Assembly (NCBI GenBank): GCA_037176845.1
Contig: JAYKXP010000005.1
Coordinates: 744,001 to 808,000 of the forward strand
Reading direction: 5' to 3'
Length of the DNA: 64,000 bases
From: Paramarasmius palmivorus
Lineage: Eukaryota > Basidiomycota > Agaricomycetes > Agaricales > Marasmiaceae
Shown: one piece after another, positions 13,337-24,719 of the stretch
How positions within the stretch are numbered: the stretch's first letter is position 1
Layout of the letters: each line of letters begins with the position of its first letter
Notes under the pieces: model-generated
Databases searched by the model: none
Told to the model about the DNA's origin: nothing
What the model saw: only the letters and a program-made list of their open reading frames with translations
Translations under genes and position numbers: made by a program

Positions 13337-13341
13337 CTACC
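13267..13341. repeat. imperfect inverted repeat (hairpin) at the helicase 3' end
   Basis: The arms 13267-13293 and 13316-13341 are reverse complements with a few mismatches and one gap, sharing the blocks AGGGCT, ATTTG and TGGGGAC. They are separated by a 22-base loop. The right arm overlaps the helicase stop codon. It could fold in the mRNA or be a remnant of a small foldback element. Confidence 0.6.
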
Positions 13342-16300
13342 TGTCTTCGGACAGCCCGTCATTCGTAAGGAGGTTTAGCATCGCTTTACATACTACATTC
13401 CCTTTACCACTGTCCACGAGGGACCCGTGTTCAATGCTTGCCAAGAGCTGGGCTTCGAGCAGTCGTCTGCAAAGGTCGATTAGAACGGCTCAGATGTTGA
13501 TTGTTAAACAAGTCTGACCTAAGCTGGTTCACCAAGACACCGATACGGGGCCAAGCTTTCAGCTTGATCATGCTCTCTTTTGAATGTATCGTCAGGCCGC
13601 CCTTGACGTGGTCCACGGAAACTGGACCCCCGAATAGCAGCATAGCGAACAGAGGTATCTGTAAGATTTGTTAGAAATGCTCTTGAAGTAAGATACGTGT
13701 GGTCACCTCCGTCGCATCTCGTAAAAACATTTTCGTAGTCATTGCTTTCTGGAAATAGACGATAAATGGAGATTTCCAGGTAGCATTCCCGAACAGAATG
13801 CTCCCGGGGTGCAGAAAGACTCTGCCCTCGCGCAAGTCGTATATTTTGTATTCTTTCGCGGTATTCTCTCTCTGAACCGTCCCAGCTTGAACCTTGTCAA
13901 ACTTGATGGCCGATTTTGGGAGATGTACGCGTGCAACGCGGGGCCATAGACCACCTACAACAATCGCTTTGAGTAGGTTAATATTTTGACTGTTAACGTT
14001 GAGGGACTCGGTAGTCGGCGTGGTGTCCAATGAGACGAAACCAATCGAGATCAAGGGGCCAAGATACTCTCTCCGAAGCATGGATATTTCCCGAAGGGCG
14101 CTTTGAGAAATGAAGTTCTGAATCACGATTAGGACATGTGGAGCTCGAGAAACAGAGAAAACGCACCTCATCGCAATATTTCTTGATGGCGGCTTGCGAT
14201 TTCCCTTCTTGACTAAGCTTCATACACTCATCGTAGGCGTGAGCGTCGGTGAGTAAGTCGCTGTTACCAGTTCCAAACCGGGCCCTCGCGCTGTATAGTA
14301 AATAAGAATGACACCGGGCTGCGATGCACGAACAGAAACCGAGCTTACGCTGCTGCATCGTCTCGTTTATCCATTGGACTGACAAATAGAGGCTTTGAGG
14401 ATAGGGATGCGGCGATCGTAAGTATCGGTCCAAGGCACCGAAATATGGTACCGAGAAGGAGCATCTTACCGGATGTGAGAGTCGGTATTACGCACTCGGA
14501 TATGAAGAGCGACACACCTTGGCAAGCCTCAGGTCGATCGGAAGTAGAGACTATGATTATATTTAGACCGGGACTGCAACGTGGACGATGGAACGTACCA
14601 TATGACGGCCTAGTGCTGTCAATTTCCCTTCACCATCGACTGCGCCTATCTCTTCCAGTGTTGACCACGCCTTTTCCATTGCGATAGTTTGTGGAGGATC
14701 AATTGCTCTGTTCAAATAGAGCTGAGAAAGCCGTCAACACGAGGTGCTAGTACTAGGAATGTTTCGCCTACTATACCTTAACGTCTTCGTCTTCTCTCAT
14801 TACCTTGACTGATAAGGCAATATTCTCCAGTGGAACGCGGAGTATCTCAGGGACAGGAAATCTTCCCATTTTTTCTTCTTGCCTGCGAGTGTACAGCTTA
14901 TAGCACACCCCTGGTTGCGTTCGTCCGGCACGTCCTCTTCGTTGTTTTGCAGCTGCTCTAGTGACCCAGGTCTCCACTAGCCTGGACATGTTGGCCTCAT
15001 GGTCGTACTGGGTCTCCTTGACTTTCCCAGAATCTATTACATATATCACATCGTCAATGGTTATAGATGTCTGTAACAATGTCATCAAACTGACAGCATC
15101 TCAGGGTACTTCAAACGCACCTCCGCAACATTGGTGGCTGCTATCAACTTCCACTTTGAAGTCTTTGCAAACACTCTCATCTGCTCTTCGTTGGAAAGAT
15201 TCGCGTGAAGCGGGAGAACCTCTGCCTCCTTCGCAGGGATAGCGGCTTTCAGAGCTTCCATGCACTGACGGATCTCTTGCACACCGGGGAGAAATATCAG
15301 TACTCCTCCCCGTTGCCTGTCTGAAGTCACCAGATGTTTTACAAGAGCTGCAATAAGCTGGTAAAAAGGGTTAGGTGTGCAACAAGTACAAGACACGAAG
15401 AGAATCACCTGGTAGTCAATTCGATCAGCACGGTTGACATTCATAATAGACATAATCGTTTGCTCATCCAGCCCCTGCTCTTTGTACGTAGCTTTCTCGG
15501 CTTCAGCCTTATCTTGTTTACCTCTGACGGTCGGAGGTTGATACTGTATCTGGGACATGAAGTCTTCTAGATATCTGTTTGCATGGTCGTTAGCTGATCG
15601 CAGTTCACGAGGAAGAGACGAACAGGTCTGTGACCGGGTGAGTGAAGCCGGGAATAGTCAGAAGGGGTGCGCCATTGAAATATTTCACAAATGTCTCGTG
15701 GTTGATAGTCGCCGACATGAGTACAACCTTCAACGTTGGGTGGGTCTTCAGGAGTTCTTTGAGTTCTAGAAGCAGGAAATCACCGTCCGTAGATCGTTCA
15801 TGAACCTACAATTTGAGTTTAGTACAATGGGAGTTTCAAGGCAACGAGACACGCTTACTTCATCGACGACGACATGAGTGACATCTGCCAGTTTGTCGCC
15901 AAGACTCAATCTCCGTAACACGACACCAGTCGTACAGAACAACAATTTTGTCTTTTCTGTTTGCTTGCTTTCCCCCCGAATCGCGTAACCGACGGAACCA
16001 TCGTCCAATCTTTCAACCGAAACTCTTGCCGCAACACCAAGAGCAGAGAGTCGGCGAGGCTGCGTAACCAAAATCGAGGCCTTGGTGCCCCGATTAGAAA
16101 GGATAAGGGAATCCAAAATGAACTGTGGCACTACAGCTTGTCGGTAGAAAAATCAGGTTCTTGTGGAATAGACTTACGTTGGGTTGTTTTACCGCACCCT
16201 GTGTGCATGCCTAGTCAGAAACAGCCCGTTTGAACAGCAGGATCAATCACTGACCCGTTTCTCCTACGACAACTACTACCCGATGAGTATCCAGCATAGC

Positions 16301-18351
16301 CAGAAATTGATTTTTTGCGGAGAAAGACGGTAGCTTTTCTCGCACAGCAAACAACTTTTGGTACTGCGAATGCGTTGTAGGTCATATGAAAAAAGGTTGT
16401 CAAACCATAATACGTACTTGAGGTGTTTGAACAAGCGCTTCAAACTGTGCTTTGACTTCCTGCTCGGTGCGTTGGTCGCGGCGCCTAGAGGCACGAGTGT
16501 GCTTCCTCGCCGTTGACCTAGGTATGTCCGGCTCCTCCTCTGCGGTGGACGGTAGTTCAGCTTCACGAGAGGGAAGAATGTATTTCAACACCTCCGACAT
16601 TTCTGGGGGACCATTACTCTCGATCGTGGCCCAGGCATCCTCCAGAACTCTCATCGCCGCCATGCAGAATCCCTCTCCAGGCTGTATGAACTCGGGAGTG
16701 TTCATCGCAAGTACAAGCTGTGCCAAAAGATGAAGTCGGATGTACGGTGGAATCGAGGTCGAGGTGATGTATACGGGGGTCAACCCGGGTCGCGGATACA
16801 CTCCTTCAGATATATGAACGTGCAGGGACGCAGGCGCACTAAAAAGTGGCATGATTAGATGGCTTGGATCCTGTAAATCAGCCCCAAGGGCCACAGATTC
16901 GTCGGAGTCTATGGTATAATGGCCATCTACTGGCGTTGGGTCAAACAAGTCCCCAATCTCGGCACCAACAAGCCTCTTCCCTAGTGCTGCAGTGAGAAGA
17001 TCCCAGTTCTCTGCGAGCCTAGAGTCGGAAGTGCATTCCTTCACAAGATGTGGTGGCCATCCTGCGACCTTTACCGCCTTGTCCTCTACCCAACGCTTCT
17101 TCAAGTCATCCGCGCCAGAGTGGGCAGAGGTGATGAATGGATTGGAGGAGTTATTGGAGGGAAGGAATCGCTCCGGCAAATCGCACTCTGGGACATTGAG
17201 AATGAGGTATTCAATCGCAGCCTCCAAAGGAGCCAAGGTATCCATCAGTGATGCTGTGATTGAAGAAGGCGTGGAAAGGAATTTGGTTGCATTGCGAGCT
17301 TGAGGTGCTTTGAATCCTAGTTGCAATAGTTGTTGCTCCATTCGAGCAGACTCCTCCTCGGACAATACGAGAGCTTCCTGGTCACCAGCTTCCGGGTATA
17401 AAGACATTGCCTGCGAAGAAGATAAGTCATGATGCTTGAAGCACATTTCAATCTAGGCTCATGCCGACTAACTTGTTTTATCGCATCCTCTACCATATCA
17501 CGCAAGCTACCGGCCATCCTGACTTCGGGTTGGTGCGAAAATTCATTAGAAGGACCAGCTGGCCTTCTGTCGGAGGGGCCAGTACTAGCTTCGGCCCTCT
17601 TTTCTGCGGCGCGAGCTTGTCTCTCTTCCACTTCTTTCTTGGCAGCAAAGGGATCCACATTATACATCCATTTTAGATGCTCTGGCGCGTTCTTGTGCTC
17701 ATTCTAGCATTGCGATAGACATCAATGAGAAGCGTTGAATCTCGATGACGGTGTTCACCGACCGCGAGTTCATTCCAATAATCAGCTGGTCCCCTGGGTA
17801 GAACACGATTGAGTTGTATACCGTTGCAGAACTGGGTCGAATCTAGTATTAGAACACATATATACAGAGGAGTCCCTCGACACACTCGATACAAGGCATA
17901 AGTTGCACCCCAGTGACGCGCTTCCAAGACAGACGGGCAGACATATGGCGGGTGTGGTTCCATGCGAACGGTCTCCTTTTCGGATGTCTTCTTGTTCATC
18001 CTGCTGAGAATGACTACGAATGACCAACCATTGGGTTGCTTACGCTGCAAACAAGACCGTCTTCAGAAAGATGATGAAGAACAGATGACCCGGGACGCAC
18101 CGTGTCAACTATTGGTTTATCCCAGCCATTCTTCTGACAACTACGACAAGACCTCTCCGTGAGACGACCACGGTTTTCAAGATTAACTCAAAGTACCGTT
18201 CATGAAGTAAACTAAGTGGATATTTTGATCCGGGTGGAAATAGAGGTTTTTCACCCTCGATTACAGGTTTTGCAGCTGATTCATCTGGCTTTGAAGCTTT
18301 TGAAGAATTTCCTGCATTTCCAGACTTGACGATTCCTTTCCGAGGCGGCAT
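13337..18351 (-). CDS. DEAH/RHA-family RNA helicase with UBA-like and RWD domains (DHX57 / S. pombe ucp12 type)
   Basis: The start is ATG 18349-18351 (MPPRKGIVKSGN). An N-terminal UBA-like segment (about 17300) and an RWD-like region (16700-17150) precede the helicase core. Motif I reads VVVVGETGCGKTTQ across an intron near 16200-16250, motif II is DEVH near 15860, and motif III is SAT near 15710. The HA2 and OB-fold C-terminus follows (KAIVVGGLWPRVARV, VFLHPGSILF, MLLFGGPVSVDH). The natural end lies in a last exon: the frame splices NQLR to RLLEAQLLASIEHGS and stops at 13337-13339, about 95 bases beyond the simple open frame. ATP-dependent RNA unwinding is expected; the exact RNA target is unknown. 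There are more than ten introns. Confidence 0.9.
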
Positions 18352-18439
18352 GGTCGACGAGAGGAAAGGAAAATTTTGCTTACATCAGCAGCAATCTGCG
18401 GTTTCTGACGCGGTTCCGCAAGCTTTCATTGCTTTCACC

Positions 18440-19027
18440 ATGACTACTACCACCACTGCAGCGACTCTGACACGCGACGAGTGCGTTCCCTACGTGTAAT
18501 TCCGCTCAAAATCTCAACGAAATTTATCCCCCAGTATCACAATCGCCACCAGAGCTGCAGATAGCTTCATCAAACTCTATTATACCGCATACGACTCCAG
18601 TACTCGCGTCACTGACCTCCCTAATTTCTACCGACCTTCCTCTTCCGTCGCTTGGAATGGAAAACCCCTACAGGGAGTAGATGCGGTCAAGCAGCTCATC
18701 GAAAAGATGCCACCAACAAAACATGAGATGCTCTCTTTTGATTGTCATCCCATTCCCGGTGCGTTCTGCAACCACAGGTATATTGGGTAGTAGCTAATGT
18801 ACCCCTCAGGTTCAATGCCCCCGTCCCTACTTGTCACGGTATCAGGAAGCGTTGTACATGGCAGACAACATCCACCTTCCGCCACGAACAAGTCACGAAG
18901 TGTGGATGGGTTATCTCGGGTCTTCTCCCAGACATTTATGCTGGTCCCGGATCCCAACGTACCTCCCAATCCAGGAGAAGGCACGAAGTACTACGTCAGC
19001 GTTGACGCGCTGAGATTTGTCGGGTAG
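18440..19027 (+). CDS. NXT1: NTF2-like mRNA export factor (NXT1/p15 type)
   Basis: The ATG at 18440 lies 88 bases from the divergent helicase start. Two introns, 18481-18534 and 18759-18809, give a protein of ~160 residues: TIATRAADSFIKLYYTAYDS, then FYRPSSSVAWNGKPLQGVDAV, HEMLSFDCHPIPG, LLVTVSGSVVHG, FSQTFMLVPD and KYYVSVDALRFVG, ending at 19027. This is the small NTF2-fold partner that pairs with the Mex67/NXF1 export receptor to move mRNA through nuclear pores. Length and motif order fit the family. Nuclear import factor NTF2 itself is less likely, as the loops and the C-terminal YYVSVDALRFV strand match p15-type proteins better. Confidence 0.85.
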
Positions 19028-19266
19028 AACATAGAAGGTCAATATCTTTCGAAGGGTTCCCTTTTCAGTATCGCCTTGTATCACTAATCATTGTATCGTT
19101 ACACATCCACAGCTGTATACCCTCAACCATCACTTTGTTCCCATGGCCTACTTGTACAATACCATCTGGCGTGTCCCATATGAATAATCATCAATCCAGT
19201 CGCTTGAATTTACCGCGTCTTAGTAACGCAAAACTTTCTGCTTCATAATCCAACTTCTTAGCGCAA

Positions 19267-19294
19267 ACACCAGGTAATCATTTTGACTATAAAA
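19267..19294 (+). promoter_or_regulatory. shared GST promoter block, copy 1, with TATA box
   Basis: The block ACACCAGGTAATCA is followed by TTTTGACTATAAAA. TATAAAA is at 19288-19294, 37 bases before the ATG. The same block precedes the second GST gene. Confidence 0.7.
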
Positions 19295-19330
19295 ATCATT
19301 TCAAGCAGGCTTTGTAGGACCCCAACCAAC

Positions 19331-20179
19331 ATGTCGACCAAAGCCATCGATTTCTACGACCTTGCCTGCAAGGAAGGCGTTGCATGGAACCCCAACACCT
19401 GGAAGACACGGTAAGCATCTCGAAGCCAGCGATCCTTCAATGTCTGAACGCTTGCTGCAGGTTCACTCTGAACTACAAGGGGCTCCCGTATCAAACCACA
19501 TGGGTAGGTCGTGAAGCATAGAGTAATGTATAACAAATACTGATGCAATCACCAGGTCGAATACCCGGATGTCGAAGCTCTTTACAAGAAGCTCGGTATT
19601 CCTGCCACCGCAAAGAAATCAGATGGATCACCGTTCTACACCTTACCGGTGATCCATGACCCTAACACGGGAACGATAGTTTCAGACTCCTTCCAGATTG
19701 CAGAATACCTGGACAAAACCTATCCCGACACCCCGCGTGTCATTCCACCAGGAACCCGCGCACTCCAAGCTGCCTTTGTTGATGCATTCTGGTCCAAGGT
19801 TATCAACAACTTATTCAAGTTCATGATGCCGAAAGCAGCATGGGCCTTGAGCAAATCCAGCGAAGAATACTTCAGAAGGACACGAGAGAAAGAGATTGGA
19901 ATAACTTTGGAAGAGATGTATCCCACAGGGGAAAAGGCAGAGGAAGTGTGGAAGAAAGCTGAAGCCGATTTTGCAGTCATCTATGGGTGGCTCAGGGAAG
20001 ACGAATTTGTCATGGGCGACAGGGCTTCTTTTGCGGATTTTGCTATTGGAGGTGTTCTCGTTGTTTCGAGGCTTCTCCTCGGCGAAGAGAGTGAGGAATG
20101 GAAGCGCATATTGGGATGGCACAATGGAAGGTGGGCAAGGATTGCGAAGAGCTTGGAGAAATACGAAAAGGGCGTCTGA
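19331..20179 (+). CDS. glutathione S-transferase, fungal etherase-related (GSTFuA-like), copy 1
   Basis: ATG 19331; introns 19411-19460 and 19504-19555; stop at 20179; about 248 residues. The N-terminal thioredoxin-like domain carries WKTRFTLNYKGLPYQTTWVEYPDVE, the cis-Pro region YTLPVIHDP and the glutathione-binding DSFQIAEYLDKTYPDTP. The helical C-terminal domain ends with FADFAIGGVLVV and WHNGRWARIAKSLEKYEKGV. This resembles the basidiomycete GSTFuA group related to bacterial lignin beta-etherases, which bind phenolic compounds in wood-decay fungi. The N-terminal catalytic stretch reads WNPNTWKTR, with Asn where I would expect Ser. Detoxification or binding of plant-derived or self-made aromatics is an inference from the family. 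Confidence 0.88.
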
Positions 20180-20782
20180 TACCCCCATACTGTGTAGTAT
20201 ATTGAAGGGTTACGAATTACCTACTGCTCGTTACTTGCAATTAGCCTGGCGTCAAAAACGGGCGTCTGTTTTCTGACGACGCTCCATCAAATTGAAATAT
20301 ACAAATCGGTGGGATCTGGGTCCTCTTGCTTTCACTGCAACCAACATAGCTGAACTCCGGACCACTATTCACTGATTAACCTCCACCGAACTTGCTCTTC
20401 TGAAAATCAAAATACAAGCCTGCTGCATGGACTCGGTTAAGACATGGTCACGGTCCACTACCATCCAGAGACCAAGAACTGCCATCGTCGAAGCTGCACT
20501 GCAACTGAAGGAAGCTGGTGCGTCACGACGATACATATGTACAAGCCGGTACGCACATATATTGACATGCCTCGACGTTTTGCATCATCCAATATTCTAT
20601 CTCGTTCCCGCTTTTCTTTTATAAGACTTATTTTCTCAAAAGCGTTTTAGACCCTCGGCCACATCCCCGAGTCTTAATAACAAACGAACTCCTCAGCACC
20701 AGGTAATCAATTTAATTTTGACTATAAAAGCCCATTCGAAAAGGCCCCAACAAGGCACCCCCCAGGCAACTGAAACGGATCC
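20180..20782. other. intergenic region between the tandem GST genes
   Basis: No gene seen. It holds the 3' UTR of copy 1 and the promoter of copy 2, including the conserved TATA block at 20697-20729. Confidence 0.5.
20697..20729 (+). promoter_or_regulatory. shared GST promoter block, copy 2, with TATA box
   Basis: It repeats the copy-1 block (CACCAGGTAATCA..TTTTGACTATAAAA) with a six-base insertion in the middle. TATAAAA is at 20723-20729, 53 bases before the ATG. Confidence 0.7.
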
Positions 20783-21628
20783 ATGAAAACCATCGATTTT
20801 TACGACTTTCCCTGCAAGTACGAGGGAGTTGCTTGGAATGTCATTACCTGGAGAACACGGTAACGAACTTTGATGCTAAGAGTCTGTCCTCCGATATCTG
20901 ACTCGATTCGTCTAGATTCACTCTGAATTACAAGGGGCTTCCATACCGGACCATTTGGGTAGGCTTCGGTCTAATCACGACTACTCGTACTGAGGTATTT
21001 ACAGGTCGAGTACCCTGACGTAGAGGCCACTTGCAAGAAACTTGGTGTCGCTCCCACTTCGATAAAGCCCGACGGATCACCCTTCTACACCTTACCAATG
21101 ATTCATGATCCTAATACCGGATCCACAATCGCAGAGTCATTCAGTATCGCGGAATACCTTGACAAAACCTATCCCGATACCCCACGCGTCATTCCACAAG
21201 GAACACGCGCCCTTCAACTCGCTTTTGTTGCCGCTTTGTGGTCCAAGGTTGGGCAGTTTCACCAGTTCTGTACGCCCAAGGCGACATGGTCTTTGAATGA
21301 GCGTAGTGAAGGATATTTCAGGAGGACGAGGGAAGAGATGTGTGGCCTCACGATGGAAGACCTCTATCCAAAAGGAGACAAAGCAGAGGAAGGATGGAAG
21401 AAGGCAGAAGTAGACCTCGCTGCTGTAGACCGGTGGCTCAAGGAAGGAGGAGAGTTCGTCATGGGAGACGAGCCTTGTTTCGCTGACTTTGCATTGGGCG
21501 GTGTTCTCGTCGGCTGCAAGGCACTCTTTGGCGAGGACAGCAAAGAGTGGAAGCAGATCACAGAGTGGCACAACGGAAGATGGGGAAGGTATTCAAAGAG
21601 TTTGGAGAAGTATGAGAAAGTTGTTTGA
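20783..21628 (+). CDS. glutathione S-transferase, fungal etherase-related, copy 2
   Basis: A tandem duplicate of the upstream GST. ATG 20783, introns 20860-20915 and 20959-21004 at the same positions as in copy 1, stop 21628. The protein keeps FTLNYKGLPYRTIWVEYPDVE, YTLPMIHDPNTG, ESFSIAEYLDKTYPDTPRVIP, FADFALGGVLVG and WHNGRWGRYSKSLEKYEKVV. It differs most at the N-terminal catalytic stretch (WNVITWRTR instead of WNPNTWKTR), next to VEATCKKLG, and around residues 120-135 of the helical domain (HQFCTPKATWSL instead of FKFMMPKAAWAL). These changes line the ligand side and suggest a shift in substrate after duplication. Confidence 0.88.
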
Positions 21629-21667
21629 GACCTCTACTGAATAACGTACATTAGCGACGAATTACAC

Positions 21668-23507
21668 TTATGGCTGGGAGTTTTGCTTTGGCTTTGACTT
21701 CGGCCCTGGACCCCGTCTCTTGGATTTACCCTTCTTATCATCCTGCCCTCTTCTTTTTGCCTGATAATGAATTCGTACCAACGGATCCTTTACCCACACT
21801 ATGCCCTGCAACTTCTTCGCGGCGTCTGACTGGCCTCCTTCCAGCGCTTTCCAAGCTTGAAACAAGTACTCTTCCTTCAAATCCAGGCCATTAAACTCCC
21901 CAATCCAAGTCCTCACGTACTCTCCCTTGCTGTCATAGTCGAAAGCTTGTTTCACGGGGTTGAACTTTCTCGGTTCGCCATCACTAGCCCTGGGGTCATT
22001 ACCCACGCCCGCGACGTAAGCCCAATTTCCCCAATTACTTGCCACATCATAATCTACCAGCACGGACTCGTACCATTCTGCACCAAGCCTCCAGTCAATG
22101 CCTAGCCAAGTAGCGAGAAAAGAAGCGCAGTTCTGCCTGGCACGGTTGGATGTGTAGCCTGTCAAAGCGAGCTCACGCATACTGGCATCGACAAGGCCCA
22201 CTCCAGTTTCACCGCAAAGGAACCGAGAAAACTTCTTGCGTGTAGAAGGCGAAGAAAGAGAAGACCACGAATAGCGCCTGCTCTTCTCGGAACCGTTGGC
22301 TTCTAGGCGGCCACGAAACCCTTTGATAGAGAAGATACTGGTTCCGTACTTGCGTAAACATAGTTGCATGTAGTCTCTCCACAATAGCTCGAACCGTACG
22401 GCTGCAGTCCCCTTGTTTTCACCTTTAGCATATCCGTTTGCTTTGGCGAGTTTCTCCTCGATGACATCGCCAGTAGGATACGGTAATGGTTTTCCTTCTT
22501 CGAACGCGAGGACGTATGCGTTTATCTGGCGTGCGGTTATGCAACCTAGAGCAAGGTAGGCGGATAATTTGGTGGAAAAGTCTTCTCCGAGGAGACCATT
22601 ACGCGTGTCTTTGTACGAGGACATGCTTCCTGATACCAGAAGGTGTACAACGCGCTCATGGGCATTCGTTTCGCCACCGATGAATGGGTGAGCAGTGCGG
22701 GCATTGGAAGAAGGCTGAGTGATGGGATGAGGCAAATCCATATCTAACACGGGCTTTTGGAGTGCATGAACAAGTTCTGATTGTTCGGATGGGATGGAAA
22801 AAGGAGGAGTCTGCGCAGGAATGGATTCCGGAAGGGGCAGTAAAGAGGTAATTGGTGCAACAGGCTGGCGGACATTATCACGCAGCGGTTCCACGGTCTT
22901 CCGGAACGTGGTGAAGACGTCATGGGTTTGAGAAGGCTTGAAAGGTAAATCATCGCTGTGATACATGATTTTTAGTTAATGGACGTGCAGGATCTCGTTA
23001 AACTCACTCATGTATCAACATCTGTTCGCTGTTCCAAACTTTCCATTCGATATTGCCACCGCCCAGTTCTTTGACGACTCTTTCAGTCCTCCTTTCTTCT
23101 TCAATTTCCTCACTGCCCCATTCCTTTGCAATCCACACACCGCCTATCTTTCCCTTGAGACCGTCGACTTCAAGAAGCTGCTTCACCACATCTTCCATCG
23201 GACCTACACGAATAGCGAGGTCGCTACTGAGCTTGTTCAACGAAGTTTTGAGGTCCCATAATGACTCAGCGAGAAACTTGGCTCGGTGAGGCCCGCATCG
23301 CCAGAAACCCCCTAGCCGAGAGCGTGCTTCAGGAAATGGGCTCTTTTCATCATTAGAAAGGAACCCTGACACCTCTATCTGATTCGGTGAAAGGATGTAA
23401 AGGGGTAAGAGATGCGTGTATCTTGAGTTCTTTTGAGACTTTAACGCGTGCAAAATGGGATTGTCGGAAACCCTCAAGTCGCGGCGTAAAAGATAGATGA
23501 GATACAT
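21668..23507 (-). CDS. cryptochrome-DASH type photolyase
   Basis: ATG 23505-23507 (MYLIYLLRRDLRVSDNPIL), one intron 22956-23007 joining LIHD to DDLPF, stop 21668; about 598 residues. The photolyase N-terminal alpha/beta domain is followed by the FAD-binding helical domain: GGETNAHERV, KLSAYLALGCITARQI, ELLWRDYMQL, TGVGLVDASMRELALTGYTSNRARQN, WRLGAEWYESVLVDYDVASNWGNWAYVAGVGNDPR and KFNPVKQAFDYDSKGEYVRTWI. This block order is specific for the DASH branch, which binds FAD and an antenna folate and repairs pyrimidine dimers, mainly in single-stranded DNA. The C-terminus is a short basic Lys/Arg-rich tail. It sits head to head with RIB7. Confidence 0.93.
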
Positions 23508-23667
23508 GTTGGATTCGTTTGGTGGTGAGGGGAATTTGTTGAGAATTTATAAGGAAAACATTGGAGACGATCCAGAGAACGATGAATCATTGCTGAACGA
23601 GTGTCGATTGCTGAGTCCTGTCTTGCAAGTAGTGGCAGTCCGAATCGAGGTTCGGGAGTTGCCGACC
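23508..23667. promoter_or_regulatory. 160-bp divergent promoter between cryptochrome-DASH and RIB7
   Basis: The two start codons face away from each other with only 160 bases between them, so upstream elements must be shared or overlap. No named light-response motif was identified by eye. Confidence 0.6.
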
Positions 23668-24719
23668 ATGGCTTCCACTGACCCTCAACCACCTTCGTTC
23701 CTCCAGTCTCTTCTTGCCAGGTACTCTCATGATGTCCCTCCAGCCCAAAGACCATTTGTCACTCTAACATTCGCTCAATCTATTGACGCGAAAATCGCGG
23801 GAAAAGCAGGAAAGCAGCTGATTTTGAGCGGCAAGGACAGTATGGTAATGACCCATTGGTATGTCAAAGCTCGTCTTATATCTCTCCTTTTACAGTCCTT
23901 ACATGTTTCAATAGGATGAGGACCATGCATGATGCCATTCTAGTTGGAATTGGCACAGCGTCGAACGACAACCCTCAACTAAATAGTCAGTGTCAATCGA
24001 TAAATTTGGCCGGCTTATCTCTTCTCATGCTTATACCCCAAGACAGCACGCCATTTACCACCACGACCCTCAGACCCTGCGAAAAATGGTCATGACAACC
24101 CTTATCATTTGCCTCGTCCTATCATTCTCGACACCAACCTTCGTCTTAGCCCGAAATGTAAATTAGCTGAGAATTACAACCAGGGTCTGGGAAGGCGACC
24201 CTGGGTGTTCTGCAGCGAGCCAGGAAACCTTGAAGAAAAGCAAGAATGGTTAACCCGGAAAACACGGCTGGAGGAGGCGGGTGTCAAGACTATTATTGTG
24301 CCTCCAAGTAATAATATCTACCGCGGTGAGTTGCCTGATTCGAAGCGTAGATGGCAAGCGGAACTGACATTTCTGTTTGGTCAGACAACCTCGAACTGGC
24401 AGCGATCCTGAAGTACCTCCACGAACACCAGATTCGCTCACTTATGGTCGAAGGTGGTGCTCGTGTCATTAAGTCGTTCTTCGCAGATGAATCCGTAGTT
24501 GACACTATCATCGTCACTATCGCACCTACATTCGTCGGAGATGATGGCGTGGGATATAATGTCGGCCAGGGTCAGGTATACCGCCGTTGCCCCAGATCTG
24601 CTAAGATTGCGAACTAACAAATATATCAACAGGGTACTACCTTCCGGCCAGTTGCGACAGAGCTTTTCGGCAGGGATTCCGTTGTGGCTTTGCTACGTCA
24701 AACGAATACCCACGAATAA
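23668..24719 (+). CDS. RIB7: 2,5-diamino-6-ribosylamino-4(3H)-pyrimidinone 5'-phosphate reductase (riboflavin biosynthesis)
   Basis: This NADPH-dependent enzyme reduces the ribosylamino side chain to ribitylamino, the second step of fungal riboflavin synthesis. ATG 23668 (MASTDPQPPSF) was chosen over an upstream in-frame Met because conserved sequence starts at RPFVTLTFAQSIDAKIAGKAG. Motifs of the RibD C-terminal family follow: SMVMTHWMRTMHDAILVGIGTASNDNPQL, RPIILDTNLRL, IRSLMVEGGARVIKSFF, IVTIAPTFVGDDGVGY and TFRPVATELFGRD. Four introns are required, all GT-AG, including one that joins W-MRTMHDA near 23862-23915. The stop is TAA 24717-24719. Its product feeds FMN and FAD, the cofactor of the protein encoded next door. 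Confidence 0.9.

Noticed and set aside
13431..13643. Helicase ending at 13431 by reading straight through
   Set aside because: A GT-AG intron restores the family's usual C-terminus (RLLEAQLLASIEHG) and moves the stop to 13337-13339.
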